Assembly (NCBI RefSeq): GCF_000373965.1
Contig: NZ_KB892865.1
Span: forward strand, 139,338 to 203,337
Direction: 5' to 3'
Origin: Uliginosibacterium gangwonense DSM 18521
GTDB lineage: Bacteria; Pseudomonadota; Gammaproteobacteria; Burkholderiales; Rhodocyclaceae
DNA: 64,000 bases
Position numbers and translations under genes: made by a program. This document shows, in pieces, positions 26,389-35,902 of this stretch (position 1 is its first letter; each line of letters begins with the position of its first letter). The notes beneath the pieces were generated by a model, which searched no databases, was not told where the DNA came from, and saw only the letters and a list, made by a program, of their open reading frames with translations.

Positions 26389-27144
26389 TTAGTATCGCAG
26401 TTTATAGCCTCGACGGAGCATTTCCAGGCTAAATCCTGTCACAAGGATCAGGGCAATCCCGACGACAGCAAAGCTCACCCAAGGGTTGATGTCGGAAACG
26501 CCAAAGAATCCGTAGCGGAAACCGTCAATCATGAAGAAGAATGGGTTCAGCCGCGACAGGCTTTGCCAGAAGGGCGGCAAAGAATGGATGGAGTAGAACA
26601 CGCCGGAGAGCATGGTCAGCGGCATGATGAGGAAGTTCTGGAACGCGGCGAGCTGGTCAAACTTTTCCGCCCAGATGCCTGCCACCACCCCCAATGCGCC
26701 CATGATGGCCCCGCCCAATGTGGCAAAACACAGCACCCAGAACAGATGAGCCAGGGGCGTGAGGACAAAGAATGCCGCCGCCAGCCACACGCCCAGCCCC
26801 ACCACAATCCCTCGCACCACAGCCGCCAGCACGTAGGCCGAAAAGAATTCACGGTAGGAAATGGGGGGCAGCAGCACAAAAACGATGTTGCCGGTAATCT
26901 TGCTCTGGATCAGCGAAGAGGAGCTATTGGCAAACGCGTTTTGCAACACGCTCATCATCACCAGGCCGGGAATCAGGAAGGCGGTGTAGCTCACGCCGGG
27001 ATAAGGCTGAACCCGTCCCTCCAACACATGGCCGAAGATCATCAGGTAAAGCACCGACGTCAACACCGGTGCAGCCACGGTCTGGAAGCTGACCTTCCAG
27101 AAGCGCAGCATTTCTTTGTACAGAAGGGTACGGAAGGCGATCAC
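26389..27144 (-). CDS. ABC-2 type transporter permease (YadH-like)
   Basis: A 251-aa membrane protein with six hydrophobic spans and the ABC-2 signature around MPLTMLSGVFYSIHSLPPFWQSLSR. It pairs with the ATPase gene immediately upstream, overlapping by ATGA, to make a YadGH-type exporter. Substrate unknown; the position next to mla and BolA genes is conserved in betaproteobacteria. Confidence 0.9.
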   Translation of the reverse strand: MIAFRTLLYKEMLRFWKVSFQTVAAPVLTSVLYLMIFGHVLEGRVQPYPGVSYTAFLIPGLVMMSVLQNAFANSSSSLIQSKITGNIVFVLLPPISYREFFSAYVLAAVVRGIVVGLGVWLAAAFFVLTPLAHLFWVLCFATLGGAIMGALGVVAGIWAEKFDQLAAFQNFLIMPLTMLSGVFYSIHSLPPFWQSLSRLNPFFFMIDGFRYGFFGVSDINPWVSFAVVGIALILVTGFSLEMLRRGYKLRY

Positions 27145-28052
27145 GCGGCCTCCTGACGCATCATCTGGATAAAGGCTTGTTCCAGATCGGGCTTGAGGAT
27201 TTCCATTTCTTCCACACGCACCCCGGCTTCGCGCATAACGCGCAAGGTTTCTTCAACCTGGAGCGGGTCGGCAAAATTGAATTGCGCCACCCCTGCATCA
27301 AAACTCAATGCTTTGGCCACCAATACTGCTGGCAGCGCGGCCGAGCCGATGTGCAGTTTGAGCGTCTGGCCCCCCACCCGGGCGAGAATGTTCTGGGTAG
27401 TGTCTAAAGCCACGATCTGCCCGGCCTTGAGCATGGCGATACGGTGGCACAACTCCTCGGCTTCTTCCAGATAGTGGGTGGTCAGCACGATGGTATGGCC
27501 GTTTTCATTGAGCTTGCGGATAAAGCGCCAAAGCGTCTGGCGCAACTCCACATCCACCCCGGCGGTGGGTTCGTCCAGCACGATGACATCCGGCTTATGC
27601 ACCAGGGCTTGCGCCACCAGCACGCGGCGTTTCATGCCGCCGGAGAGCTGGCGCATATTGGTCTCAGCCTTGTTGGTGAGGTCCAGATTGGCCAACAGTT
27701 CGTCAATCCAGTCATCATTGCCACGGATGCCGAAGTAGCCGGCCTGGATGCGCAGGAGTTCGCGCACCGAGAAGAAGGGGTCAAACACCAATTCCTGCGG
27801 CACCACGCCCAGCACAGAACGGGCCTGGCGGTAGTCCCGCACCACGTCATGCCCCATCACGGCGATATGGCCTTCGGTGAGACGGGACAAGCCCGCCAGC
27901 GCGGAAATCAGCGTCGTCTTGCCCGCGCCATTTGGCCCGAGCAGGCCAAAGAACTCGCCCTGACGGATATCTAGATCGACCCCATCCAGGGCGCGTAGTG
28001 CGCCAAAGCATTTAACTGCGCCACTCACACGAATGGCTGGTATGTCACTCAA
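27141..28052 (-). CDS. ABC transporter ATP-binding protein (YadG-like)
   Basis: A 303-aa ATPase: Walker A GPNGAGKTT (about residues 39-47), signature LSGGMKRRVLVAQAL, Walker B VIVLDEPTAGVD and the switch His in LTTHYLEEAE. The C-terminal extension (~85 residues) is the CcmA/YadG type. It energises the permease encoded downstream and overlaps the mlaB end by 8 nt. Confidence 0.93.
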   Translation of the reverse strand: MSDIPAIRVSGAVKCFGALRALDGVDLDIRQGEFFGLLGPNGAGKTTLISALAGLSRLTEGHIAVMGHDVVRDYRQARSVLGVVPQELVFDPFFSVRELLRIQAGYFGIRGNDDWIDELLANLDLTNKAETNMRQLSGGMKRRVLVAQALVHKPDVIVLDEPTAGVDVELRQTLWRFIRKLNENGHTIVLTTHYLEEAEELCHRIAMLKAGQIVALDTTQNILARVGGQTLKLHIGSAALPAVLVAKALSFDAGVAQFNFADPLQVEETLRVMREAGVRVEEMEILKPDLEQAFIQMMRQEAA

Positions 28053-28365
28053 TGGGAGCCTCGCCCTCAGACATCACTGCTTCCACATAAGGTGCAAGCA
28101 ATTGATCGACGCCATACAACGCGGCCAGACTGACAAAGGATTGTGGCGGATTGAGTACCTGCACCTTGCGCCCGGTGGTATGGGCGCGGCGCACCCATCC
28201 CAGCACAACAGCAATGGCGGAGGAATCAGCAGACTCCACCTCGGCCAGATCAATGATGCAGTCCCCCTGGGTACAACGCTCCTCCCCCAGGGCAAGCAGC
28301 GCCGCCGCCTGATGCATGGTCATGGCGCCTGCCACATACAGGCGCCCATCGCGCTCGTTCAGCAT
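28045..28365 (-). CDS. mlaB: STAS-domain protein MlaB
   Basis: A 106-aa cytoplasmic STAS protein that stabilises and stimulates the MlaF ATPase in the MlaFEDB phospholipid transporter. The DLAEVESADSSAIAVVLGW motif (about residues 41-59) is the STAS signature, with Ser where anti-sigma antagonists are phosphorylated. It starts directly after the mlaC stop and overlaps the next gene. Confidence 0.85.
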   Translation of the reverse strand: MLNERDGRLYVAGAMTMHQAAALLALGEERCTQGDCIIDLAEVESADSSAIAVVLGWVRRAHTTGRKVQVLNPPQSFVSLAALYGVDQLLAPYVEAVMSEGEAPIE

Positions 28366-28992
28366 TTATTTCTTACCTGTATCGGCCGCCTTGGCCGCCC
28401 CGGCTTGGTTCTTGTCGTGCAAAGACTTGATCAGCCCATCGATGCCACTGGCCTTGATTTCCTGGCCGAAGGTTTCACGATAGTTGGTGACCAGACTCAC
28501 CCCTGCAACGGATACGTCATAAACCTTCCAGTTGTCGGTGCCCTTGATCATGTCGTAATCCATGGGAATCGGCTTGGAGCCGGGCTGGCGCAATTCGGTC
28601 CGCACGGTAACGTCGGTATCGGTCGCGGCAAGCTTGAGCGGCTTCACATCAATGGTCTGGTTTTTGTACTGGGCCAGGGCGTTCGCATAGGTACGCACCA
28701 ACAGGGTACGGAATTCGCTCGCCAAGGCAGTCCTTTGTTCAGGCGTGGCATTGCGCCATTCGCGCCCGACGGCCAAGCCAGTCATGCGTTGGAAATCGAA
28801 ATACTTGAGGATCTTGGTCTCTGCGACTTCGGTAACACGCTTGATGTCGCCCGCCTGGATGGCTTTGTCATTCCGTACTGTTTCAGCCATGTCTTTGCTG
28901 ACATTGCGTACCAGTTCATCGGGGGCATCCATTGCCATTGCGTTGGAAGCCAGCCCCAAGGCCAACAAGATGGTCAGGAAAAACTTGGTCAT
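28366..28992 (-). CDS. mlaC: Periplasmic phospholipid carrier MlaC
   Basis: A 208-aa secreted protein (signal peptide to about residue 20, SNAMA) that shuttles phospholipids between MlaA in the outer membrane and MlaFEDB in the inner membrane. FDFQRMTGLAVGREWRNATPEQ and the VYDVSVAGVSLVTNYRETF stretch are typical MlaC. ATG 28992 has GAGGAG 5 nt upstream; a GTG two codons earlier is less likely. Confidence 0.93.
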   Translation of the reverse strand: MTKFFLTILLALGLASNAMAMDAPDELVRNVSKDMAETVRNDKAIQAGDIKRVTEVAETKILKYFDFQRMTGLAVGREWRNATPEQRTALASEFRTLLVRTYANALAQYKNQTIDVKPLKLAATDTDVTVRTELRQPGSKPIPMDYDMIKGTDNWKVYDVSVAGVSLVTNYRETFGQEIKASGIDGLIKSLHDKNQAGAAKAADTGKK

Positions 28993-29016
28993 ACACACTC
29001 CTCTTGAAAATCCATT

Positions 29017-29826
29017 TTACTTGCCGGAAGACTCTGCCGGCGCGAATTGCCCGGCGGGAGGCTCTTCAAGCTTCGTCGCGGCGGGTGCCGCAGGCGGCGC
29101 AGGTTCATCCAGATAATCGTCGTCTTCTTTGTTCTTCACCTTGGGCGGGTTCCCGTCATAGATCTGGTTGATCCGCCGCTTGAGATAGAAGTCCCGCATG
29201 AAGGAATACTTGTCGAGTGCGGCTTCGTCCAGGGCATTACCCGCAGCCAGAAGCTGGGCACGCAGATCCACGAGTCTGATCGCCCGCGCGGTGTTGCGGA
29301 TGGCCACCCGGTCAACCGCTCCCACCGGATCAACATAGGGCACAGCCAACGTCACCAGTGTGTTGCTGCTGTCTCTGAGGGTCGAACTCCCAAAGAAAGG
29401 CAGCACCAGATACGGCCCCGGCCCTACGCCCCACACACCCAGGGTCTGCCCCAGGTCTTCGTCATGCTTTTCCAGCCCAAGTTCGGTAGCTACGTCAAAC
29501 AGCCCCAGAATCCCTACCGTGGTATTGACCAGCAGCCGCCCCACATCGCTGGCTGCCGCGCCCGGCTTACCCTGGAGCAGATTGTTGGTGCCAATCCAGG
29601 CATCTTCCAGGTTGGAGAAGAAGTTGCCGATCCCTGTGCGCACCGGCATCGGCGTGACTGCCGCATAGCCCTTGGCCACAGGTTTGAAGGCGTAGGTATC
29701 CACCGCATCGTTGAAGGCGAATACCTTGCGGTTCATCGGCTCCAGCGGGTCCTGCGGATTACCGGTGGTGGCGCAGGCACTGAGCAGCAGCGCCAGCATC
29801 ATCGTCACAATAGTCAGCAGTTTCAT
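29017..29826 (-). CDS. mlaA: Outer-membrane lipoprotein MlaA (VacJ)
   Basis: A 269-aa lipoprotein (lipobox LLLSAC, Cys18) that removes misplaced phospholipids from the outer leaflet of the outer membrane. DPLEPMNRKVFAFNDAVD opens the mature domain, and GVGPGPYLVLPFFGSSTLRD is the conserved VacJ core. The last ~40 residues are Pro/Ala-rich. Here mlaA sits inside the mla operon between mlaD and mlaC, as is common in betaproteobacteria. Confidence 0.95.
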   Translation of the reverse strand: MKLLTIVTMMLALLLSACATTGNPQDPLEPMNRKVFAFNDAVDTYAFKPVAKGYAAVTPMPVRTGIGNFFSNLEDAWIGTNNLLQGKPGAAASDVGRLLVNTTVGILGLFDVATELGLEKHDEDLGQTLGVWGVGPGPYLVLPFFGSSTLRDSSNTLVTLAVPYVDPVGAVDRVAIRNTARAIRLVDLRAQLLAAGNALDEAALDKYSFMRDFYLKRRINQIYDGNPPKVKNKEDDDYLDEPAPPAAPAATKLEEPPAGQFAPAESSGK

Positions 29827-29860
29827 TCCGCTTCTCCTGTATTCCTGGCCGCCCCGCCAC

Positions 29861-30331
29861 TTACTTGGTGGCCGGGCCTTCCGCAGCCTTGCTGAACATG
29901 AACTGACTGATCAGCTTCTCCAGCACGACGGCAGACTGGGTCTTCTTGATCACGTCACCCGGCTTGAGGTCATCCGGGTCTCCCCCCGGCTCCAGGCCGA
30001 TGTATTGTTCGCCCAGCAAGCCCGAGGTGTTGATGGTGGCAAAAGTATCCTTGGGGAAGGTGTAGCGGCCATCCATCTGGATCGTCACCACCGCCTGATA
30101 GTGTTGCTTGTCAAGATGGATCTCCTGGATGCGTCCAACCACCACACCTGCACTCTTGACCGGAGCACGGGCCTTAAGGCCACCAATGTTGTCAAAATTG
30201 GCCGTCAGCGAATACGGCGAGCGAATCTGCCCACCACTGAGGTTGCCCACCTTGAGCGCCAGAAACACCAGCGCCAGTGCGCCCAGGGTTACAAAAATAC
30301 CCACCCACAAATCGATCGTTGTTCTATTCAC
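29861..30331 (-). CDS. mlaD: MCE-domain lipid-binding protein MlaD
   Basis: A 156-aa protein with one N-terminal membrane anchor (residues 8-27) and a single MCE domain (about 38-115: SPYSLTANFDNIGGLKARAPVKSAGVVVG, then INTSGLLGEQYIGLEPGG). MlaD hexamers form the periplasmic ring of the MlaFEDB complex. It starts one base after mlaE ends. Confidence 0.94.
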   Translation of the reverse strand: MNRTTIDLWVGIFVTLGALALVFLALKVGNLSGGQIRSPYSLTANFDNIGGLKARAPVKSAGVVVGRIQEIHLDKQHYQAVVTIQMDGRYTFPKDTFATINTSGLLGEQYIGLEPGGDPDDLKPGDVIKKTQSAVVLEKLISQFMFSKAAEGPATK

Positions 30332-30332
30332 G

Positions 30333-31124
30333 TCAGCCTCTGAACATAAACGAAGTCAGAATGAAATCCAGCCCGAGAATGGCCAGGGAAGAAGTTACCA
30401 CAGTACGCGTTGTCGCCCGGGATACCCCTTCGGCGGTGCCATCGGTGTCAAAGCCTTCAAAAACAGCCACCAACGATACTGCAACGCCAAAGACAACACT
30501 CTTGATGACACCATTGACAATGTCATTACGAAAATCCACAGATGCCTGCATCTGCGACCAGAAACTGCCTGAGTCAATCCCGATCATCACCACACCGACC
30601 AGATAGCCGCCAAACACCCCCATGGCCGAGAACAGCAAGGCCAGGATCGGCATGGAAATCACCCCGCCCCAGAAGCGCGGCGCCACCACCCGGGCAACCG
30701 GGTCCACCGCCATCATGTCCATGGCGGCAAGCTGTTCGGTCGCCTTCATCAGGCCGATTTCGGCGGTTACCGCAGAACCCGCACGGCTGGCGAACAGTAG
30801 ACCGGCCAGCACGGGGCCCAGTTCCCGCACCAGCGAGAGCGCCACCAGCGTGCCCAGCACCTCTTCCGAGCCATAGCGCTGCAAGGTTTCATACCCCTGC
30901 AGGCCAAGCACCATGCCCACGAACAAGCCGGAAATCAGAATGATAGTCAGCGACAACACCCCGGAGAAATAGATTTCCCGCAAGGTCAGACGCAGGCGGC
31001 GGAAGCTGCTGCCGGAATGCCAGAGCAGGAGTCCGAAGAAACGAGCCATCACGCCAAGCCGCCACTGGGTATTGATTGTCCGGGCGCCCACCAGACGGAA
31101 CATAGATGCAATCCGATTAAGCAC
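30333..31124 (-). CDS. mlaE: Phospholipid transporter permease MlaE
   Basis: A 263-aa inner-membrane permease with about five spans. GMVLGLQGYETLQRYGSEE, LVRELGPVLAGLLFASRAGSAVTAEIG and the MMAVDPVARVVAPRFWGG segment are MlaE family hallmarks. The frame extends far upstream, but GTG 31124 is chosen: GGGAG is 6 nt upstream, the length is normal, and it overlaps the mlaF end by 8 nt, indicating coupling. Confidence 0.93.
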   Translation of the reverse strand: MLNRIASMFRLVGARTINTQWRLGVMARFFGLLLWHSGSSFRRLRLTLREIYFSGVLSLTIILISGLFVGMVLGLQGYETLQRYGSEEVLGTLVALSLVRELGPVLAGLLFASRAGSAVTAEIGLMKATEQLAAMDMMAVDPVARVVAPRFWGGVISMPILALLFSAMGVFGGYLVGVVMIGIDSGSFWSQMQASVDFRNDIVNGVIKSVVFGVAVSLVAVFEGFDTDGTAEGVSRATTRTVVTSSLAILGLDFILTSFMFRG

Positions 31125-31920
31125 GCTGAACTCCCAACAAAGCCTCTTCATAGGGGACGGCCGGATAGCGGAAAGGCACCGGACCATCGGCCTCGCCCCA
31201 TACAAACTGGTGTACCCAGGGGTCTTCCGACGTACGGATCTCATCCGGCGTGCCCTCGGCCACCACCTTGCCGTCAGACAGGAAGTAGACGTAGTCCACG
31301 ATCTGGAGCGACTCCTGCACATCGTGAGTCACCACAATCGAACTAGCCCCCAGCGCGTCGTTGAGCTTGCGGATCAATTGCCCGATCACCCCTAGGGAGA
31401 TCGGGTCCAGCCCCGCAAAAGGCTCGTCGTACATCATCAGTTCCGGGTCCAGCGCAATCGCGCGGGCCAATGCCACACGCCGCGCCATCCCGCCAGAAAG
31501 CTCGCTGGGCAGCAGATTTTCGGCACCACGCAAGCCCACCGCGTGCAATTTCATCAGCACGAGGTCACGAATGATCGGCTCAGGCATGTTGGTGTGTTCG
31601 CGCATCGGGAAAGCCACGTTGTCGAACACCGACAGATCGGTAAACAGGGCGCCAAACTGGAACAGCATGCTCATGCGGCGGCGCAGATCGTACAGCCCCT
31701 CACGGTCCAGGCTCGGCACCTCGGCCCCGCAGACGGTAAGCTGCCCGGCACGCGGGCGCAGCTGCCCGCCGATCAGGCGCATCAGTGTTGTCTTGCCGCA
31801 ACCCGAACCACCCATGATGGCAACAAGCTTGCCACGTGGCACGTTCAGCGTCACGCCATGGAGTACATCGCGGTTACCATAGCTGAAACGCACATCGCGT
31901 AAAGAAACGAGAGAAGACAT
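31117..31920 (-). CDS. mlaF: Phospholipid transporter ATPase MlaF
   Basis: A 267-aa ATPase of the MlaFEDB complex. Walker A GGSGCGKTTLMR (residues 36-47), signature LSGGMARRVALARA, Walker B MMYDEPFAGLDP and switch His in VVTHDVQE are clear. It is the first gene of the leftward mla-YadGH-BolA operon of nine genes; the ~300-bp upstream gap separates it from the divergent PrsR-like regulator. Confidence 0.95.
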   Translation of the reverse strand: MSSLVSLRDVRFSYGNRDVLHGVTLNVPRGKLVAIMGGSGCGKTTLMRLIGGQLRPRAGQLTVCGAEVPSLDREGLYDLRRRMSMLFQFGALFTDLSVFDNVAFPMREHTNMPEPIIRDLVLMKLHAVGLRGAENLLPSELSGGMARRVALARAIALDPELMMYDEPFAGLDPISLGVIGQLIRKLNDALGASSIVVTHDVQESLQIVDYVYFLSDGKVVAEGTPDEIRTSEDPWVHQFVWGEADGPVPFRYPAVPYEEALLGVQRA

Positions 31921-32217
31921 CTCTGGATTGCTCTTCCGGATAGAAACAGATCAAAATGCGGATACGATAAAAAGATACAAATCGACCGATGAGGCTTGAT
32001 TCTATCATGTGACCCATTCAATCTTGGTCTGGCCATAAACCTTGCTTTAAGCATTCACTAAGGGTCTTGCGCCTTGGTGTCCTCGCACACATAACCATAC
32101 TCGAAAGATGGCAACTTCAAATTTCATGTGGCCATCAAGACAGGGATTTAGGGGCACGATGCAAGCCTTGCTGCACACTCGCGCTAAGATCGTACCCACA
32201 CTGCCCAGCCTCCGATC

Positions 32218-33681
32218 ATGACCTTGCCATCCACCCGCCGCCCTCGCCTGCTGATTGTTGATGACGACCCGCTGATCCAGGAGACCTTGGCCTTCACCCT
32301 GGGGGAGCGCTTCGAGGTGAGCCAGGCAGAGAGTCGTGAGCAGGCCATGCAGCAATTGCGCGAAGAGGCACTGGCGCCTGAAGTCGCACTGGTCGACCTG
32401 GGGCTGCCGCCCTATCCGCATCGCGCCGAAGAGGGCTTGCTGCTGATCCAGGAGATTCTGGCGCAGGACCCCTTGTGCAAAATCATCGTACTCTCCGGCC
32501 AGGACGAAGAAGCCCACGCCCGCCACGCCCGTACCCTGGGGGCCCTGGATTTTCTGGCCAAGCCTGCCCACCCGGAAGTTTTGCTCAAGGCGCTTGAGCA
32601 GGCCATGGGCCTGCGCCAGCAGGAGCAGCGGGAACAAATCCGTCTCCCCCAGGCCAATCGTATCGTTGGCCTCAGCACAGCCATCCATGCCGTGCGGGAG
32701 CGCATCGGCCAATACGCCACATCTCGCTTCCCCGTGCTAATCGAAGGGGAATCGGGCACCGGCAAGGAAATCGCAGCGCGCAGCCTGCACGAACAAGGCA
32801 GTACCCGTGGCAAGCCTTTCCTGGCCCTGAATTGCTCGGCCATCTCACCCAACCTGATCGAAGCCACGCTGTTCGGCCATGCCCGTGGCGCCTTCACTGG
32901 AGCAGTAGGCAATAAGGCGGGGTACTTCGAGGACGCCGGCGAAGGCTGCCTGTTTCTGGATGAAATCGGAGAACTTCCGCTGGAACTCCAGCCCAAGCTC
33001 CTGCGGGTGCTGGAAAGCGGGGAATACCAGCGCGTGGGCGAAACCCAAACCCGCTTTTCCAAAGCGCGGGTATTGGCCGCAACCAATCGGGATCTGCTCG
33101 TGGAGGTGCGTGCCGGGCGTTTCCGTGTCGACCTGTACCACCGGCTCAGCGTGCTGCGCCTATTGATGCCGCCCCTGCGGGAGATGGCGGATGACCGCAA
33201 TGTGCTGCTCCTGCACTTTCTGCATGAATTCAACCAGGAGATGGGCCTGCCCGCCTTCCGGCTGGATGACGCAGCCCGCCAGCTCTGGCAACACTATAGA
33301 TTCCCCGGCAACGTGCGCGAACTGCGCAACATTGTCGCTCGGCTCGCCAGCCGCATGGCCGGGCAAACAGTAGGGCTCGACACGCTCAAACCAGAACTGG
33401 AAACATCCCCCAGCCTGCCCGCCACCATCGCGCCGGAAAGCCCGGCGAGCACCAGCGGCGGCCTGCCAAAACTGGGCAATGGCATCGTGCTGGACGCCAC
33501 ATTGCGACGTATCGAACGCGAATACATCATGGCCGCGCTGCTGCAAGCCCAAGGTAACGTCAGTCAGGCCGCCCGCCTGCTAGGCCTGAACCGTTCAACC
33601 TTGTATAACCGCATTGACACCCTGGCACGCAACGGCGAATCTATCCCGGATTTTCTGACGCTGGCGCGAGAACACCTCTAA
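32218..33681 (+). CDS. PrsR-like sigma-54-dependent response regulator
   Basis: A 487-aa activator. The receiver domain has the acidic pair at Asp15-16, phospho-acceptor Asp60 in VALVDLGLPP, and Lys115; the inserted PYPHRAEEGLLLIQEIL after Asp60 is the pattern of PrsR, the regulator of exopolysaccharide/PEP-CTERM genes. The AAA+ domain has Walker A GESGTGKE (177-184) and the sigma-54 contact loop GAFTGA (224-229). A Fis-type HTH ends the protein. It is 6 bp upstream of an ExeA-like ATPase gene. Its cognate kinase is not adjacent. Confidence 0.88.
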   Translation: MTLPSTRRPRLLIVDDDPLIQETLAFTLGERFEVSQAESREQAMQQLREEALAPEVALVDLGLPPYPHRAEEGLLLIQEILAQDPLCKIIVLSGQDEEAHARHARTLGALDFLAKPAHPEVLLKALEQAMGLRQQEQREQIRLPQANRIVGLSTAIHAVRERIGQYATSRFPVLIEGESGTGKEIAARSLHEQGSTRGKPFLALNCSAISPNLIEATLFGHARGAFTGAVGNKAGYFEDAGEGCLFLDEIGELPLELQPKLLRVLESGEYQRVGETQTRFSKARVLAATNRDLLVEVRAGRFRVDLYHRLSVLRLLMPPLREMADDRNVLLLHFLHEFNQEMGLPAFRLDDAARQLWQHYRFPGNVRELRNIVARLASRMAGQTVGLDTLKPELETSPSLPATIAPESPASTSGGLPKLGNGIVLDATLRRIEREYIMAALLQAQGNVSQAARLLGLNRSTLYNRIDTLARNGESIPDFLTLAREHL

Positions 33682-33687
33682 TACCCT

Positions 33688-35022
33688 ATGTACAAGGATC
33701 ACTTCGGCCTGCACGAATCCCCCTTCCGCATCACCCCACACACTGGGCGCTTCTTCGCGGGCGCCAAACGCGGGGCCGTGCTGGAGGCGCTGTGCTTTGC
33801 CATCGCCCATGACGAAGGGATCATCCGCGTCACCGGCGAAGTTGGCACAGGCAAGACCATGCTGTGCCGCATGCTGCTCGAACAACTGCCCGCCGACATC
33901 CAGACCCTCTATATCGCCAACCCCAGCCTCAGCCCGCAACAATTGCTCGAAACCCTGGCGGATGACCTGGGCCTGCCTCAAGAGGCCGACACCGCCCTGC
34001 TGCGGCGCATCGAGAAAGCCCTGATCGCACTCCATGCGCAAGGCAAGAAGGTGGTGGCGATCATTGATGAGGCGCATGCCATGCCCCGGGAGTCGCTGGA
34101 GCAGATCCGCCTGCTCTCCAACCTGGAGACATCCACCCATAAACTCCTGCAGATCGTGCTGTTTGGTCAGCCTGAACTCAACGCCTTGCTGGCAGAACCC
34201 ACCATGCGTTCGCTGCGGGAGCGCATCACCCAGAGTTTTGAACTCGAACCCATGCAGCAAAACGAGTTGGCGGCCTATCTGGATTTCCGCCTGCGCGCGG
34301 CGGGTTACAAGGGGCCGGAACTGTTCAGCAAGGCCACGCTTGGCCCACTGATGCGGGCCTCACGGGGGCTGACGCGGCGCATCAACATTCTGGCCGACAA
34401 AGCCTTACTGGCAGCCTTTGCCGACAATACCCACACGCTGAGCCTGAAACATATCCACGCCGCCATGCATGACGCCCAGTTTGCCCCACTTGGCCAGGGC
34501 ATGCGGCGCATCGGTCTGGCCGCAGGAGGAATCACTCTGGCCGCCCTACTTATCGGCCTAGGCATCTGGGGGCAGAAGCCCCCCACCAGCAGAACTGAAG
34601 CCACGAGTGGCGCCACAACAGGCGCTTCGCTCCCCACAGCAGTGCAATCCAGTCCGCCAGCAGCAAGCTCAAGCCCAACGGCAAGCCAGCCCACACCACA
34701 GCTCAGCCCTCTGGCTCAAACGATACTGGAGCAAACTCGCACCCGGCTGGCAACAACGCCAGGAGAACATTTCTTCATAGAACTGCGCAGCGCCCCGGTT
34801 GCAAATGCACAGAGCCTGGAATCCCTGATTACGGCAGTTCACACCCGACTACGTGCTGACCGCCTCCAACTCTATCTCAGCCACAATCCCGCCACCCCCA
34901 GGCTGCATGTGCTCTATGGCCCGTTTGCCAACGAAGCCAGCGCACAGAAGATACGCGGCTACCTGCCGACCTGGGCACGCAGCCCGGAAATCAGCATTCG
35001 GCGTTACACATCGCTTGACTGA
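33688..35022 (+). CDS. ExeA/MshM-like AAA ATPase with C-terminal SPOR-like domain
   Basis: A 444-aa protein: N-terminal ExeA-type opening YKDHFGLHESPFRITP, Walker A GEVGTGKT (50-57), Walker B VVAIIDEAH (122-130), then a single membrane span (about 272-293), a Ser/Pro/Thr-rich linker and a C-terminal SPOR-like domain of ~75 residues (HFFIELRSAPVANAQ... LHVLYGPFANEASA). Relatives assemble secretins or pili and bind peptidoglycan. Coupling to a PrsR-like activator suggests an exopolysaccharide or secretion role (inference). Confidence 0.83.
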   Translation: MYKDHFGLHESPFRITPHTGRFFAGAKRGAVLEALCFAIAHDEGIIRVTGEVGTGKTMLCRMLLEQLPADIQTLYIANPSLSPQQLLETLADDLGLPQEADTALLRRIEKALIALHAQGKKVVAIIDEAHAMPRESLEQIRLLSNLETSTHKLLQIVLFGQPELNALLAEPTMRSLRERITQSFELEPMQQNELAAYLDFRLRAAGYKGPELFSKATLGPLMRASRGLTRRINILADKALLAAFADNTHTLSLKHIHAAMHDAQFAPLGQGMRRIGLAAGGITLAALLIGLGIWGQKPPTSRTEATSGATTGASLPTAVQSSPPAASSSPTASQPTPQLSPLAQTILEQTRTRLATTPGEHFFIELRSAPVANAQSLESLITAVHTRLRADRLQLYLSHNPATPRLHVLYGPFANEASAQKIRGYLPTWARSPEISIRRYTSLD

Positions 35023-35108
35023 CAAGCAGGCAGAATCAGCCAGAGAAACAAGGGAACTGAAGCAGGGGAACAAGATACCGCCGGGCTGAAGCGACCCGTG
35101 GCAAGGAC

Positions 35109-35768
35109 TTACTGATTGGCCGATGGACTGGGGTTGTTGTTCGCTGCAGCCCCAGCGGAGGCGGCGTTGGCATTGATACGTGCAGCAGCGGCATCACGCA
35201 CGGATTGCGGCAGATCGGCGGCCTGTGCGTCAGACACCAGACGGCGGGCACCGTTGAAACGGCTGCGCCAGTAATCGCTATCCATATCCTCGACCCGGAC
35301 CACATTACCCGTGGAAGGCGCGTGGATAAAGCGGTTATCCCCCACGTAGATACCTACGTGCGAGAAGGCACGACGCATGGTGTTGAAGAACACCAAGTCA
35401 CCCGGCTTCAGATCCTGCACGCCGTTGACCTTGTCACCCAGGCGAGCCATCTCGACCGCTGTACGCGGCAGATTCACGCCAAGAGCTTCACCAAACACTT
35501 TCTTGACCAGCCCGCTGCAATCAAAACCACCGGCCTCCGGGCCATTGCCGCCGTAACGGTAACGGATACCCAGGAAGCTCATGCTCTTTTCCACCATCGC
35601 ATTGATGCCACTGCTGGTGGAGGAGACTGCGGCCTGTGCAGACGAAGCTGCGCGTTGAAACAGGGAAGATTCCGCCGGCTGCGCGGAAGATGGTTCATCG
35701 GCCCATACGCTTGAAGCGCAGAACAGGGCGATGGCAGCAGGAAGGATGAACTTGTGTTTCAATTGCAT
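35109..35768 (-). CDS. NlpC/P60 cell-wall peptidase
   Basis: A 219-aa secreted protein (signal peptide to about residue 23, SSVWA). The NlpC/P60 domain (about 65-175) has catalytic Cys in GGFDCSGLVKKVF, His in RAFSHVGIYVGDN and the third polar site His in FIHAPSTG. It should cut peptide bonds in peptidoglycan. Ser/Ala-rich linkers flank the domain. It is convergent with the ExeA-like gene. Confidence 0.93.
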   Translation of the reverse strand: MQLKHKFILPAAIALFCASSVWADEPSSAQPAESSLFQRAASSAQAAVSSTSSGINAMVEKSMSFLGIRYRYGGNGPEAGGFDCSGLVKKVFGEALGVNLPRTAVEMARLGDKVNGVQDLKPGDLVFFNTMRRAFSHVGIYVGDNRFIHAPSTGNVVRVEDMDSDYWRSRFNGARRLVSDAQAADLPQSVRDAAAARINANAASAGAAANNNPSPSANQ

Positions 35769-35902
35769 GGGGTCGAACTATACGCCCCATGCTGCACGCC
35801 GTAAACCCTAAAAACGCCTTAATACGACGAACGTACAAGCCTCAACAAACCCGCATGGCACAAGGGGTTTGCCCTCGTTACCCTGCGGGTTATGCACGTT
35901 TG

